A stretch of 64,000 bases of DNA from Nocardioidaceae bacterium. GTDB lineage: Bacteria; Actinomycetota; Actinomycetes; Propionibacteriales; Nocardioidaceae. Both the position numbers and the translations under genes were made by a program. A model generated the notes under the pieces. It ran no database searches. It had not been told where the DNA came from and saw nothing but the letters and a program-made list of their open reading frames with translations. The first letter of the stretch is position 1. Every line of letters begins with the position of its first letter. This document shows positions 38,364 through 48,153 of the stretch, in pieces. Location of the stretch: NCBI GenBank assembly GCA_030447805.1, contig JAUJOE010000003.1, positions 1 to 64,000 of the forward strand, in the 5' to 3' direction.

Positions 38364-38414
38364 AAGGCCGCGTGGTACGACTTAAGGCTGCGCCGCCGGA
38401 TATCGCATGGCGAC

Positions 38415-38428
38415 AGGTTAGGCTACCG
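38415..38428. promoter_or_regulatory. Partial DtxR/IdeR-like iron box
   Basis: AGGTTAGGCTACCG has eleven consecutive bases (AGGTTAGGCTA) identical to the core of the actinobacterial iron box TTAGGTTAGGCTAACCTAA, but the right half is degenerate. It lies 52-65 bp upstream of the MFS start and about 160 bp upstream of the aminotransferase start on the other strand. Confidence 0.3.
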
Positions 38429-38589
38429 AGCACCGACCCGGCTACCTCATCTGCCAACGGCACGCCAATGCGTACCGACAACAGATTCCGTCGTAATCGC
38501 GGCATGCGACGGGGCAGGTGCTTTGCCTACGGTATGTCTTACCACTGATTCACTTGCCACGATCACCCCGCTCGCGGCAGACTGACACC

Positions 38590-39992
38590 ATGACGATCGA
38601 CCAGAGCCAAGACCTCGACTTCGCTGCTCTTCAGCAGTCCGCACGCGACCACCTGTGGTTGCACTTCACGCGCATGTCGTCCTACGACAACAACGAGGTG
38701 CCGATCATCGTCCGCGGCGAAGGTGCCTACATCTACGACGCCCGCGGCAAGCGCTACCTCGACGCGCTCGCCGGTCTGTTCGTCAGCCAGGTGGGCCACG
38801 GACGCACCGAGCTCGCCGAAGCGGCGCGCAAGCAGACCGAGACGCTCGCGTTCATGCCGCTGTGGTCCTACGCGCACCCCAACGCCATCGAACTGGCGCA
38901 GCGGGTCGCGAGCTACGCCCCCGGCGACCTCAACCGGGTGTTCTTCACCTCAGGTGGCGGCGAGGCCGTCGAGTCGGCCTGGAAGCTTGCCAAGCAGTAC
39001 TTCAAGCTGACCGGTCGACCCGGTAAGCACAAGGTCATCTCTCGAGCGATCGCCTACCACGGCACCACCCAGGGCGCCTTGTCGATCACCGGGCTGCCCA
39101 GCCTCAAGGCGCCCTTCGAGCCGCTGGTGCCCAGCACCTTCCGGGTGCCGAACACCAACATCTACCGCGCAACTCAGCACGGCGACGACCCCGAGGCCTT
39201 CGGACGCTGGGCCGCCGATCAGATCGGAGTGGCCATCGAGTACGAAGGCCCCGAGACGGTCGCCGCCGTCTTCCTCGAGCCGGTTCAGAACGCCGGAGGC
39301 TGCTTCCCGCCGCCTCCTGGGTACTTCGAGCGGGTCAGGGAGATCTGCGACGAGTACGACGTCCTGCTGGTCAGCGACGAGGTCATCTGCGCGTTCGGGC
39401 GGCTCGGGCACATGTTCGCCGCCGAACGCTACGGCTACCTGCCTGACATCGTCACCTGCGCGAAGGGCATCACATCCGGTTACGCGCCGCTCGGCGCCAT
39501 GATCGCGACCGATCGGCTGTTCGAGCCGTTCTCCAAGGGCAACGCGTCGTTCGTGCACGGCTACACCTTCGGCGGTCACCCCGTCTCCACGGCCGTCGCG
39601 ATGGCGAACCTCGACATCTTCGAGCGGGAGGGCCTCAACCAGCACGTCCTCGACACCCAGGATGCGTTCCGCTCGACGCTGGAGAAGCTCAAGGACCTCC
39701 CCATCGTGGGAGACGTCCGCGGCGACGGGTTCTTCTATGGCATCGAGCTGGCCACGCAAGGACCAGGCGACGAAGGAGACGTTCAACTCCGAGGAGTCCG
39801 AGCTCATGTTGCGCGGCTTCTTGTCCAGGGCGTTGTACGACGCCGGCCTGTACTGCCGAACCGACGACCGCGGCGACCCCGTCGTACAACTGTCACCGCC
39901 GCTGATCTGCGACCAGCAACACTTCGACGAGATGACCCGAGCAGATCCTGCGCGACGTACTGACCCAGGCCTGGAGCCGCGATCTAGTCTAG
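38590..39992 (+). CDS. Class III aminotransferase (putrescine/omega-amino acid type), frameshifted
   Basis: PLP-dependent aminotransferase. The ATG at 38590 gives MTIDQSQDLDFAALQQSARD, then GAYIYDARGKRYLDALAGLF. RVFFTSGGGEAVESAWKLAK binds phosphate, AYHGTTQGALSITG carries the stacking aromatic, EPVQNAGG and LLVSDEVICAFGRLG (cofactor Asp) follow, and PDIVTCAKGITSGYAPLGAM holds the Schiff-base Lys. An indel near 39745 shifts to a frame reading NSEESELMLRGFLSRALYDA, and another near 39935 gives the last residues ILRDVLTQAWSRDLV to 39992. In context it probably removes an amino group from putrescine or cadaverine. Confidence 0.88.
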
Positions 39993-40892
39993 TACGTCGG
40001 GCGGCGGCGGCGCAGGTTCGGTGGTGAGCGTCGGGTCGATCCGTAGAGCTCGGCCGCGATCACGAACACGAACGAGATCAAGAACATCAGCGTGCCCACG
40101 ACGAACAGCTGGGGTGCGAAGCCCTTCAGCTTGCTGCCGTAGACGAACAATGGGAACGTCACCGACTGGCCGGACGTGAAGTTCGTGACGATGAAGTCGT
40201 CGAACGACAACGAGAACGCCAGCATCGCCGCCGCCACGATGCCCGGCATGGCGAGCGGCAGCGTGATCAGCCGGAACGTCTGCCACTCGTTGGCGTAGAG
40301 GTCCATCGCGGCCTGCTCGAGGCGGGAGTCCATACCGGCGAGCCGAGCCTTCACCGTGACCACGACGAACGACAGGGTGAACATCACGTGCGCAATGACG
40401 AGCGTGATGAAGCCCAGGAGGCCGTCGACGCCAACGGCCACAAACATGGCCAGCAGCGACGAGCCCAGCACCACCTCAGGCGTCGCCATCGGCAAGAAGA
40501 TGACCAGGTTCGACGTAGCCCGGCCACGGAACGTGTGTCGCACCAGCGCGAACGCCATCAGCGTGCCGAGAACCGTCGCCAGGATCGTCGCCGTGATGCT
40601 GATCTGGAAGCTCAGCTTGAGAGAGCCACAGAGCCCGTCAGGTTCGCAGATCGTCTCCCAGTTGTTCCACGTGAAGGACTCGAACTCCGCAGTCGCAGAC
40701 CGTCCTGACGGTTGGTTGAACGACAGCGCGAAGATGTAGCCGATCGGCACGAATGTGTAGACCAGGACCAAGATCCCGACGAACAGCACCAGGTGGTCAG
40801 AACACCCACCGGCCGAAGCCTTTGCGCGAGGGAGGCTTCGGCGACTTCGCGTCGATGGTGGCAGCGATTCGGGCCGGCGTGGGGGTAGACAT
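39989..40892 (-). CDS. potC: Polyamine-type ABC transporter permease PotC, frameshifted
   Basis: Inner-membrane permease. The ATG at 40892 gives MSTPTPARIAATIDAKSPKP and then a +1 break near 40805 before VGILVLVYTFVPIGYIFALS. About six helices follow, with the EAA loop MDSRLEQAAMDLYANEWQTF RLITLPL that contacts the ATPase, and DDFIVTNFTSGQSVTFPLFV. It ends NLRRRRPTY. It is the last gene of potD-potA-potB-potC on the minus strand, its start overlapping the potB stop (TGATG). Its 3' end meets the convergent aminotransferase gene. Confidence 0.88.
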
Positions 40893-41796
40893 CAGACGAG
40901 CTCCTCGGTCCCGGCCCGCCGGACGTACACGATGACCATCAGCACGACGACCACCATCAAGATGATCGACAAGCTCGCGGCCAGGGGTAGTTGCGCTCGG
41001 TCAGGAAGGCCGCCTGGATCCGGTTGCCGATCATGTACTGCTTCGGAGTTCCCAGTAGCTCAGCGTTGATGTAGTCACCGCTGGCTGGGATGAACGTCAG
41101 CAGGGTGCCGGACACCACTCCCGGCAGCGACAGCGGAAACGTCACCGTGCGAAAGCCCGTGAACGGGCTCGAGTAGAGGTCGCCCGCCGCCTCGATCAGC
41201 CGGTAGTCGACCTTGTCGAGTGACGCGTACAGCGGGAGCGTCATGAACGGCAGGAAGTTGTAGACGAGGCCGGCGATGACCGCGACGGGTGTTGCCAGCA
41301 GGCGGCCGTCGTCGGGAAGGATCGCGATCGTCTGGAGGAAGCTCGTCACCGGCCCCTGGTCGGAGAGGATCGCTCGCCAAGACAGCGTGCGCAGCAGGAA
41401 GCTGGTGAAGAACGGCGCGATGACCAGCACCAGCATGACGTTCTTCCACCGGCCGGACTTGAAGGCGATGGCGTAGGCCAGCGGATAAGCCAGCAGCAGG
41501 CAGACGAACGTCGTGATGGCGGCGTACATGAACGAGCGGACGAAGAGATTGGACGTGTCGATGATCGCGTCGGCGTAGTTCGCGACGTGCCACGTCATCG
41601 CATAGCCGCGCTCGAAAGAGCCGCTCGGGTCGTAGAGCGAGGTGAAGAACAGCTGGACTGTCGGGAACAGGAAGAAGATGGCCAGCCAGAGCATGCCGGG
41701 GATGAGAAGCAGCCAGCCCCAGCCTCGGCGCCTGGCGTTCTCGCCGTCGACGACGGGCGCCGGCGGCGCAGGAGGTGTCGTAACGGCCTCGGTCAT
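40892..41796 (-). CDS. potB: Polyamine-type ABC transporter permease PotB, frameshifted
   Basis: The ATG at 41796 gives MTEAVTTPPAPPAPVVDGEN then WGWLLLIPGMLWLAIFFLFP. Helices and the EAA loop LDKVDYRLIEAAGDLYSSPF TGFRTVTFPLSLPG follow, then FIPASGDYINAELLGTPKQY MIGNRI. An indel near 40990 moves to the frame LAASLSIILMVVVVLMVIVY that ends TEELV. About 300 aa, usual for PotB. The start overlaps the potA stop by four bases. Confidence 0.89.
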
Positions 41797-42953
41797 GTGT
41801 CGGCTTCGGGCGTCATCATGCCGGCCTGCGCGTCCTGATCGGCATCGAGCAAGAAGGCATGCGCACGCGACCACGCCAGGTCGACCTCGTCGCCGTTCTT
41901 GAACGCGGCGCGCTGGCCGGTGTTCTGCTCGAAGACCATGAGCTCCTGGCCCCACGGCATCCGCACCAGGTACTGGGTGCTGACACCGACGAAGCTGACA
42001 TCACTGATCCGGCCGCCGGTCAGCACGTTCGAGCCGTTGTGGTTCTCCAGCCCGGCCGGGCTCGCGAAGATCTTCTCGGGTCGTACGCCGAGCCAGCCCT
42101 TGCCCGCGCTGGTGTGGGACCGTGTCGACTCGACACCCACCTTCTGACCGTGGCAGTCGACTACGACGGCCCGGCCCGAAGTGTCCCCGACGTCGACCAT
42201 GATCAGGTTGGACTGGCCGAGGAAGTTGGCGACGAACGTCGTCTCCGGGTTCTCGTAGAGGTCACCGGGTGCGCCCATCTGCTCGATCACACCGGCGTTC
42301 ATCACCGCGATGGTGTCGGCCATGGTCATGGCCTCTTCTTGGTCGTGTGTGACGTGCACGAACGTGATGCCGATCTCGGTCTGGATCCGCTTGAGCTCGA
42401 TCTGCATCTGGCGGCGGAGCTTCAGGTCGAGCGCGCCGAGTGGTTCGTCGAGCAGCAGGACTCCGGGCTCGTTGATCAGGGCGCGGCCGAGCGCCACGCG
42501 CTGCTGCTGACCGCCGGACAGCTGTGCTGGTTTACGCGTGGCATACGGCTCCAGCTGAACCAGCTTCAGCATGTCGCGCGTCTTCTGCTGGTAGTCCTTG
42601 ACTCCCCGACGACGCGGCCCGAAGGCGACGTTGTCGAAGATCGTCAAGTGTGGGAACAGAGCATAGGACTGGAACACGGTGTTGACCGGTCGCTTGTAGG
42701 GCCGCAGGTTTGTGATGTCCTCGGCACCGATGAGCACCCGTCCCGTCGTCGGTTCCTCCAGACCGGCCACCATGCGCAACGTCGTGGTCTTCCCGCATCC
42801 GGAGGGGCCGAGCAACGCGAAGAACGATCCTTGCGGAACCGTGAGGGTCAAGTCGTCGACGGCCACGAAGTCGCCGAACCGCTTGGTGACGCCCTCGAGG
42901 CGCAAGTCCTTTCCGGCGGCGCGCGACGTTCCTGGTGTCGTGCTCTCGGTCAT
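41793..42953 (-). CDS. potA: Polyamine-type ABC transporter ATPase PotA
   Basis: A 386-aa intact ATPase. LRLEGVTKRFGDFVAVDDLT opens the domain. Walker A is LLGPSGCGKTTTLRM; then the Q-loop region VNTVFQSYALFPHLT, signature LSGGQQQRVALGRAL, Walker B LLLDEPLGALD and H-loop VTHDQEEAMTMAD. A C-terminal TOBE domain follows (WLGVRPEKIF, FVGVSTQYLV). The domain order and the TOBE region match PotA/spermidine-putrescine importers. Co-transcribed with potD (30 bp upstream) and potB (4-bp overlap). Confidence 0.94.
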   Translation of the reverse strand: MTESTTPGTSRAAGKDLRLEGVTKRFGDFVAVDDLTLTVPQGSFFALLGPSGCGKTTTLRMVAGLEEPTTGRVLIGAEDITNLRPYKRPVNTVFQSYALFPHLTIFDNVAFGPRRRGVKDYQQKTRDMLKLVQLEPYATRKPAQLSGGQQQRVALGRALINEPGVLLLDEPLGALDLKLRRQMQIELKRIQTEIGITFVHVTHDQEEAMTMADTIAVMNAGVIEQMGAPGDLYENPETTFVANFLGQSNLIMVDVGDTSGRAVVVDCHGQKVGVESTRSHTSAGKGWLGVRPEKIFASPAGLENHNGSNVLTGGRISDVSFVGVSTQYLVRMPWGQELMVFEQNTGQRAAFKNGDEVDLAWSRAHAFLLDADQDAQAGMMTPEADT

Positions 42954-42982
42954 GCCACCTCTCGCCTCACGCTGGAGTGGTG

Positions 42983-44158
42983 TCAGCCACCCATGACCTC
43001 GTTGAACTGCCGCTGGTAGTCCTGCGCATCCTCCTCGGGCAGGGCCATGAACATGTATCCCGTTTCCAGCGTCTTGTCATCGAGGAAGATGAACTCGCTG
43101 TTGACTGCCGACTTGTCGAACTGCCCGATCTCCTCCTGGGCGCCTTTCACCGGGCAGAAGTAGTAGTTCCACGCGGCCAGCTTCGCCGCGTTGACCGGGT
43201 CGTAGTAGAAGTTCATCAGCTCTTCGACGTTGGACTTGTGCTCGGCTTTGTTGGGAACCAGCATGTTGTCGGTCCACAAGGCGAAGCCCTCGTCCGGCGG
43301 GATCCACTTGTACTTCCCGCCACCGAGCAGGTTGATGACGTCGCCACTCCACGCCTCGCACGCCACGATGTCGCCGGACTTCATGTCGTCGACGTAGTCG
43401 TTGCCGGCGAAACGCCGGACCTGGCCATTGTCGACGTACCCCTGCAGCAGGTCGATCGCGGACGCGAACTCTTCGTCGGTGAAGTCCTCGGGGTCGCTGT
43501 CCTGCATGAGCAGCATGAACAGCATGGTGTCGCGCATCTCGGTGAGCAGCTCGATCTTGCCCTTGAGGTCTGGGCGCGTGAGCAGCTCCTTGAAGCTCGT
43601 GACCGGGTCGGTGAGCTCGGCGTTGTAGCAGATCCCTGTCATCCCGCTCTGCCAGGGCACGCTGTAGTTGCGGTTGGGATCCCAGGCCGGCGACTTCAGG
43701 AAGTCGATGAGGTTGGCGTGGACGTTCGGCATCTTGGAGTGGTCGAGTTTCTGCAGCCAGTTCAGGTCGATCATCCGAGCGGCCATCCAGTCGGTCAGCA
43801 CGAAGACGTCGCGCCCGGTGGGCTTGCAGGACCGCAACTGCGGCGACACCTTCGCGAAGAACGACTCGTTGTCGTTGACGTCGGCGTCGTAGTCGACGGT
43901 GATACCGGTCTGCTGCTCAAACTTCTCCAGCGTCGAGGTGTCCTTGGCCTTGACCGGGTCGACGTACCCGATCCAGTTGGAGAAGGAGATCTGCTTCTCG
44001 GTGTCGCTCTGGTCGGCTCTCGTCGCACCCCCTTCGCCGATCTCGGCGCCGCTCGTCCCGCAGCCGGCCAGGGCCGCCCCGCTCCCGACGGCGAGCGCCG
44101 ACAGGGACATGCCCTGCAGGAATCCCCGTCGGCTGACGCCGGTTGTCAACGTACGCAT
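42983..44158 (-). CDS. potD: Spermidine/putrescine-binding lipoprotein PotD
   Basis: Extracellular substrate-binding protein. The ATG at 44158 (MRTLTTGVSRRGFLQGMSLS) gives a twin-arginine signal SRRGFLQG and lipobox LAGC, so it should be Tat-exported and lipid-anchored. The mature domain has ISFSNWIGYVDPVKAKDTST, LEKFEQQTGITVDYDADVND, VPWQSGMTGICYNAEL and VACEAWSGDVINLLGG, typical of PotD/PotF. About 391 aa, intact. It is first in the potDABC operon and divergent from an Lrp/AsnC gene with inverted repeats in between. Confidence 0.93.
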   Translation of the reverse strand: MRTLTTGVSRRGFLQGMSLSALAVGSGAALAGCGTSGAEIGEGGATRADQSDTEKQISFSNWIGYVDPVKAKDTSTLEKFEQQTGITVDYDADVNDNESFFAKVSPQLRSCKPTGRDVFVLTDWMAARMIDLNWLQKLDHSKMPNVHANLIDFLKSPAWDPNRNYSVPWQSGMTGICYNAELTDPVTSFKELLTRPDLKGKIELLTEMRDTMLFMLLMQDSDPEDFTDEEFASAIDLLQGYVDNGQVRRFAGNDYVDDMKSGDIVACEAWSGDVINLLGGGKYKWIPPDEGFALWTDNMLVPNKAEHKSNVEELMNFYYDPVNAAKLAAWNYYFCPVKGAQEEIGQFDKSAVNSEFIFLDDKTLETGYMFMALPEEDAQDYQRQFNEVMGG

Positions 44159-44195
44159 GCAGACCTCCCGCAAGGTTCCCGCTCGTGCGGGCGAT

Positions 44196-44223
44196 CTTGT
44201 CAGACCGGCGCCGCTGCGACAAG
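44196..44223. promoter_or_regulatory. Inverted repeat in the potD/asnC intergenic region
   Basis: CTTGTC (44196-44201) and GACAAG (44218-44223) are perfect complements around a 16-base centre that itself contains CGGCGCCG. It lies about 40 bp upstream of the potD start, a suitable position for a regulator of the transporter operon. Confidence 0.4.
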
Positions 44224-44264
44224 CGATTCCGTCGAGTTGTGACCTTCAGCCAACGGAAACCTCG

Positions 44265-44289
44265 GGCGTCAGGCTTGCGCGCTGACGCC
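44265..44289. promoter_or_regulatory. 8-bp inverted repeat upstream of the asnC-like gene
   Basis: GGCGTCAG (44265-44272) and CTGACGCC (44282-44289) are perfect complements 9 bases apart, 20 bp before the GTG start of the Lrp/AsnC gene. It is a candidate autoregulatory operator, or a hairpin in the leader. Confidence 0.45.
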
Positions 44290-44309
44290 TCCGGCACCAC
44301 ACTGAGCGC

Positions 44310-44784
44310 GTGCGCAGCCGCCCTGAACCCACGCCTGCGCCTGCTCGACGCAGTCTCCAAGGCAATCATCGAACAGCTGCAGCGGGACGGCCGGATGCCG
44401 TACGCGGCTATCGGCAAGGCGGTGGGGCTCTCCGAGGCGGCGGTACGCCAGCGGGTGCAACGGCTGATCGACAACGGAGTCATGCAGATCGTGGCGGTCA
44501 CCGACCCGCTGCAGCTCGGCTTTGCCCGCCAGGCGATGATCGGCATCCACGCCGAGGGCGACCTCGACCCGATCGCAGAGCAGCTGGCGAAGATGTCGGA
44601 GGTCGACTACGTCATCTTGACCGCCGGGTCGTTCGACGTGATGGTCGAGGTGGTGTGCGAGAGCGACGACCACCTGCTCGAACTGCTGTCCAAACGCATC
44701 CGGGCCATCGATGGGGTGCGCGGCACGGAGTCGTTCGTCTACCTCAAGCTGCACAAGCAGACGTACTCGTGGGGAGTTCGTTGA
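44310..44784 (+). CDS. Lrp/AsnC family regulator, frameshifted near the start
   Basis: The GTG at 44310 opens MRSRPEPTPAPARRS, and after an indel near 44340 the next frame continues LLDAVSKAIIEQLQRDGRMP and YAAIGKAVGLSEAAVRQRVQ, the winged helix-turn-helix, then MQIVAVTDPLQLGFARQAMI and the RAM ligand-binding domain (DVMVEVVCESDDHLLELLSK, ending FVYLKLHKQTYSWGVR). About 158 aa. It lies between the divergent potDABC operon and an amine/amino-acid oxidase gene whose TTG start overlaps its stop, so it probably controls both in response to a polyamine or amino acid. Confidence 0.85.
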
Positions 44785-46163
44785 CGTACGCCGACCTCTC
44801 GCTGTGGCAGGCAACCTGCGGCGAGGACCTGGTGGCCCGTCCTGCGCTACCCGGCGCCATCGACGTCGACGTGGCGATCGTCGGCGCCGGCTTCACCGGG
44901 TTGTGGACGGCCTACTACCTCAGCGAACTCGACCCGTCGCTACGCATCGCGGTTGTGGAGAAGCACATCGCCGGCTTCGGCGCGTCCGGGCGCAACGGCG
45001 GCTGGGTCTCGGGCCTGTTCCCCGCCTCTCGGGCGCGGCTTGCCCGGCTGCCGGGCTCGTCGCCAGCGGGCGCGATCGCACTGACGTCGCAGCTGCGGGC
45101 AACTATCGACGAGATCCGCCGGGTGAGCGCCGAAGAAGGGATTGACTGCGACTTCACCAAGGGTGGCACGATCGTGTTCGCGCGGACCGCGAGCCAGCTC
45201 GCCCGGGCGCGGGCGGAGGTGGAGGAGGCCCGTTCCTGGGGCGATACCGAGGACGATGTGCGCCTTCTCGACGCCGGCGAATCCCGCGAGTGGGCGCGCG
45301 CCGCGCGGCGCGCTCGGGGCGACGTACACGCCCCACTGCGCTCGGATCCAGCCAGCCACGTTGGTGCGCGGGCTCGCCGCAGCCGTCGAACGTCGCGGCG
45401 TCGCCCTCTACGAACAGACAGCAGCGACCGGCATCGCGCCGCGGCGGGTGAACACTGCCGTCGGCGACGTCACGGCCGAGGTCGTCCTGCGGGCCACCGA
45501 GGGATACACGGCTGAGCTGGCCGGTTGCCGGCGGGAGGTTCTGCCGGTGTACTCGCTGATGGTGGCGACCGAGCCGCTCTCGGCGGACACGTGGGCCGAG
45601 ATCGGCCTGAGTGCGGCGCCCACGTTCTCCGACCACCGGCACCTGATCATCTACGGACAACGCACCGCGGACGGCCGGCTGGCGTTCGGCGGCCGGGGGC
45701 GCCGTACCACTTCGGATCGTCGATCAGCCCGGCGTTCGACCGTGACGACGGCGTGTTCGCGAGTCTGCGGAAGACGTTGGTCGAGCTGTTCCCACCGGTG
45801 GCCGGAGCAACGTTCACCTCGGCCTGGGGCGGCCCGCTGGGGGTGCCGCGCGACTGGACGCCGTCGGTCGGGCTCGACTCGCGCACCGGCATGGCGTGGG
45901 CTGGTGGCTATGTCGGCGACGGCGTGAGCACGACGAACCTCGCCGGGCGCACCCTGGCGCACCTCATCACCGGCACCGACTCAGAACTCACCACGCTGCC
46001 GTGGGTGAACCACCGCTCCAGGCGATGGGAGCCGGAGCCGCTGCGCTGGCTCGGCGCCAACGCCGGACTGCGCGCCGTGTCAGCCGCAGATCGCGAAGAA
46101 CGACTGACCGCCCGGCCGAGCCTGCTCGCCAAGGCGATGGCGCCGCTGCTTGGCGGCTCCTGA
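44781..46163 (+). CDS. FAD-dependent oxidoreductase (PuuB/OrdL-like, DAO family), frameshifted
   Basis: Flavoprotein of the D-amino-acid-oxidase/glycine-oxidase family; members include gamma-glutamylputrescine oxidase. The TTG at 44781 overlaps the asnC stop. DVDVAIVGAGFTGLWTAYYL carries the GxGxxG FAD motif, then HIAGFGASGRNGGWVSGLFP (the ARNGG-type block). Shifts near 45310 and 45705 are needed; the frames between and after give YTPHCARIQPATLVRGLAAA, VYSLMVATEPLSADTWAEIG and WGGPLGVPRDWTPSVGLDSR with GGYVGDGVSTTNLAGRTLAH (second FAD-binding block). About 460 aa. Neighbours support polyamine or amino-alcohol oxidation. Confidence 0.83.
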
Positions 46164-46268
46164 CGGCGCGGCCGCAAATCAGTTGCCGATCCGGCGGCGG
46201 TGCTGCGACGATTCCACCTGACCTGCATCCGAGCAGCCAGGCTGCTCCGCACGAAAAGGAGGCGCGAG

Positions 46269-46328
46269 ATGTCAACCGGTGTCCCCGGGACGTTCTTGGT
46301 CCCTTCGTTTTCGAGGTCGCTCAGCTGA
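46269..46328 (+). CDS. Possible short peptide gene with strong ribosome binding site
   Basis: AAGGAGG (46256-46262) lies 6 bases before an ATG at 46269 that opens a 19-codon frame (MSTGVPGTFLVPSFSRSLS). A one-base change near 46288, of the kind seen in many neighbours, would instead give MSTGVP followed by RDVLGPFVFEVAQLIAI, ending at 46339. Nothing else supports it, and it lies between two well-defined genes. Confidence 0.3.
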   Translation: MSTGVPGTFLVPSFSRSLS

Positions 46329-46373
46329 TCGCCATCTGAGTACCCTCGGCGCCCTTGAGGAGCACTCAGACTC

Positions 46374-47201
46374 ATGCATTCCCCCTTGTCCGACACGGAC
46401 TTCTCCTTTTCTGCTGTCGCCGAGCTTGCCGACGACCAACGGTGGTCCACCTGGTCGTCGGTGGAGAAGGGCGCTCGCGGCCCGAAGCCCCGACCCAGCT
46501 GGGTCGTCACCGATGATGCCGCCGTCGACACCGAGCTCGGTGTGCTGAAGACCGGCAAGGAGGCCGACGTCTTCTTGGTCGAACGAGCCGTTCCCGGCGA
46601 CTCTGAGCGGGCTTGCATACTCGCCGCCAAACGCTACCGATCCGCAGAGCACCGGCAGTTCCACCGCGACAGCGGGTACGTCGAGGGGCGGCGCACCCGC
46701 CGTACCCGAGACGCACGCGCGATGGCCAAGGGCACCGCTTTCGGCCGGCTCGTCGCGGCCGGGCAGTGGGCTCAGGCGGAGTTCGCGGCGTTGTCGTCGC
46801 TGTGGAGCGCCGGCGTCCCCGTCCCCTACCCGGTGCAGATCGACGGCACCGAGATCCTGATGGAGTTCATCGGGGTTGACGGCGTCGCTGCGCCACGACT
46901 TGCGCAGGTTCGCCCCAGCCAGGGGCTCGTCGAGAGTTACTTCGACCAGCTGACGACTGCCATGGGGGTGCTCGCCAGGCGCGGGATCGCCCACGGCGAC
47001 CTGTCGCCGTACAACATCCTCGTCGACGCAGAGCGGGTGGTGATCATCGACCTGCCTCAGGTTGTGGACATCGTCGGCAACCCCAACGGGATGGAGTTCT
47101 TGGCGCGCGACTGCCGCAACGTGTGCGCCTGGTTCAGCGCCCGGGGCTTCGCTGCCGATCCCGACGACCTGCTCGCCGAGCTCGTCGCCCAGGCGTACTG
47201 A
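46374..47201 (+). CDS. RIO1-like serine kinase/ATPase
   Basis: A 275-aa intact protein. The RIO-type nucleotide loop is GVLKTGKEADVFLVERAVPG, followed by ACILAAKRYRSAEHRQFHRD with the conserved Lys in AKRYR. WSAGVPVPYPVQIDGTEILM EFIG is the hinge, RRGIAHGDLSPYNILVDAER the catalytic loop (Asp, Asn), and VVIIDLPQVVDIVGNPNGME the metal-binding block (D-x-x-Q). These match bacterial RIO1 relatives. The target is unknown; archaeal and eukaryotic relatives act in small-subunit maturation. The start ATG follows GAGGAGC. Confidence 0.9.
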   Translation: MHSPLSDTDFSFSAVAELADDQRWSTWSSVEKGARGPKPRPSWVVTDDAAVDTELGVLKTGKEADVFLVERAVPGDSERACILAAKRYRSAEHRQFHRDSGYVEGRRTRRTRDARAMAKGTAFGRLVAAGQWAQAEFAALSSLWSAGVPVPYPVQIDGTEILMEFIGVDGVAAPRLAQVRPSQGLVESYFDQLTTAMGVLARRGIAHGDLSPYNILVDAERVVIIDLPQVVDIVGNPNGMEFLARDCRNVCAWFSARGFAADPDDLLAELVAQAY

Positions 47202-47283
47202 GGACTGTTGCCCACCGGCGCCTGAAACGATGGGTAACTGCTATTGACCCTGACACCGTGTGATGGCCTGGACTGGACGCACC

Positions 47284-48129
47284 ATGTTGAGTATCGGAGA
47301 TCTTGCCCGGAACACTCGGGTCTCGGTCAGGATGTTGCGCCACTACGACGCCTTGGGGCTGGTCACGCCGGAACGGGTAGACCAGAGCACCGGCTACCGC
47401 TGGTACTCCGCCTCACAGGCCGGGCGCGTGAACTGTCTCATCGCCTTGAAGGCGCTCGGGTTCACGCTAGACCAGTGCCGCGCCATCCTCGACGAACAGG
47501 TCTCGGTCGAGGAGCTGCGAGGCATGCTGCGGTTGCGGCAGGCCGAGCTGGAGCAACGGATCAAGGCCGATACCGAGGGGTTGACCGAAGTGGGCAGGCG
47601 GCTGCGATCAATCGAGAGAGGGCTGACCATGACGAACCACACGCTGGAGATCAAGGCGCTGCCGGCGCTTCGACTCGCCCAAGTCCGTGCCGAAGTCAAC
47701 GACACCACCGAGATCAGCGAGGTCACGGGGCCCCTGTTCGCCACGCTGACGCAGCGCCTTGCCTCCGCCGGAGTAGTCGTGGAGGGGCGCGGCATCCGCA
47801 CCTATTACGGACGCCCTGACGGCTCGAAGATCGACGTCGCAGCAGCCGTGACTCTGCCTGCCGGTATCGGCTCCGTCGAAGGAGTGGAGATCGTCGACCT
47901 GCCCGCCGAGCCGATGGCGGCATCGGTGCTTCACCGGGGACCGGCGACCGACATTGCTGATGCGTGGCTCACGCTGGATGTTGCGCTCGAAGAGCGCGGC
48001 CTGGCGTCCTACGGTGTGCACCGCCAGGTCTATCTCGACGCTCCCGAAGACACCACCCGATGGGTCGTCGAACTGCAGTGCCCTGTACGCGAAGGCAATC
48101 GGGACTGCCCCACTTCCGACCCGGTGTAG
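47284..48129 (+). CDS. MerR family regulator with GyrI-like effector domain
   Basis: The ATG at 47284 gives [20 protein letters not shown] then [20 protein letters not shown], the winged-helix MerR domain. A coiled helix ([20 protein letters not shown]) and a C-terminal GyrI-like effector domain follow ([57 protein letters not shown]). 281 aa, intact. Such proteins respond to bulky cationic compounds. Upstream, TTGACC at 47244-47249 begins a degenerate dyad (GACCCTGACACCGTGTGATGG), where MerR-type operators with long spacers are expected. Its target may include only itself. Confidence 0.88.
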   Translation: MLSIGDLARNTRVSVRMLRHYDALGLVTPERVDQSTGYRWYSASQAGRVNCLIALKALGFTLDQCRAILDEQVSVEELRGMLRLRQAELEQRIKADTEGLTEVGRRLRSIERGLTMTNHTLEIKALPALRLAQVRAEVNDTTEISEVTGPLFATLTQRLASAGVVVEGRGIRTYYGRPDGSKIDVAAAVTLPAGIGSVEGVEIVDLPAEPMAASVLHRGPATDIADAWLTLDVALEERGLASYGVHRQVYLDAPEDTTRWVVELQCPVREGNRDCPTSDPV

Positions 48130-48153
48130 CCGCCCACCCAGGCTCGACGGCGG

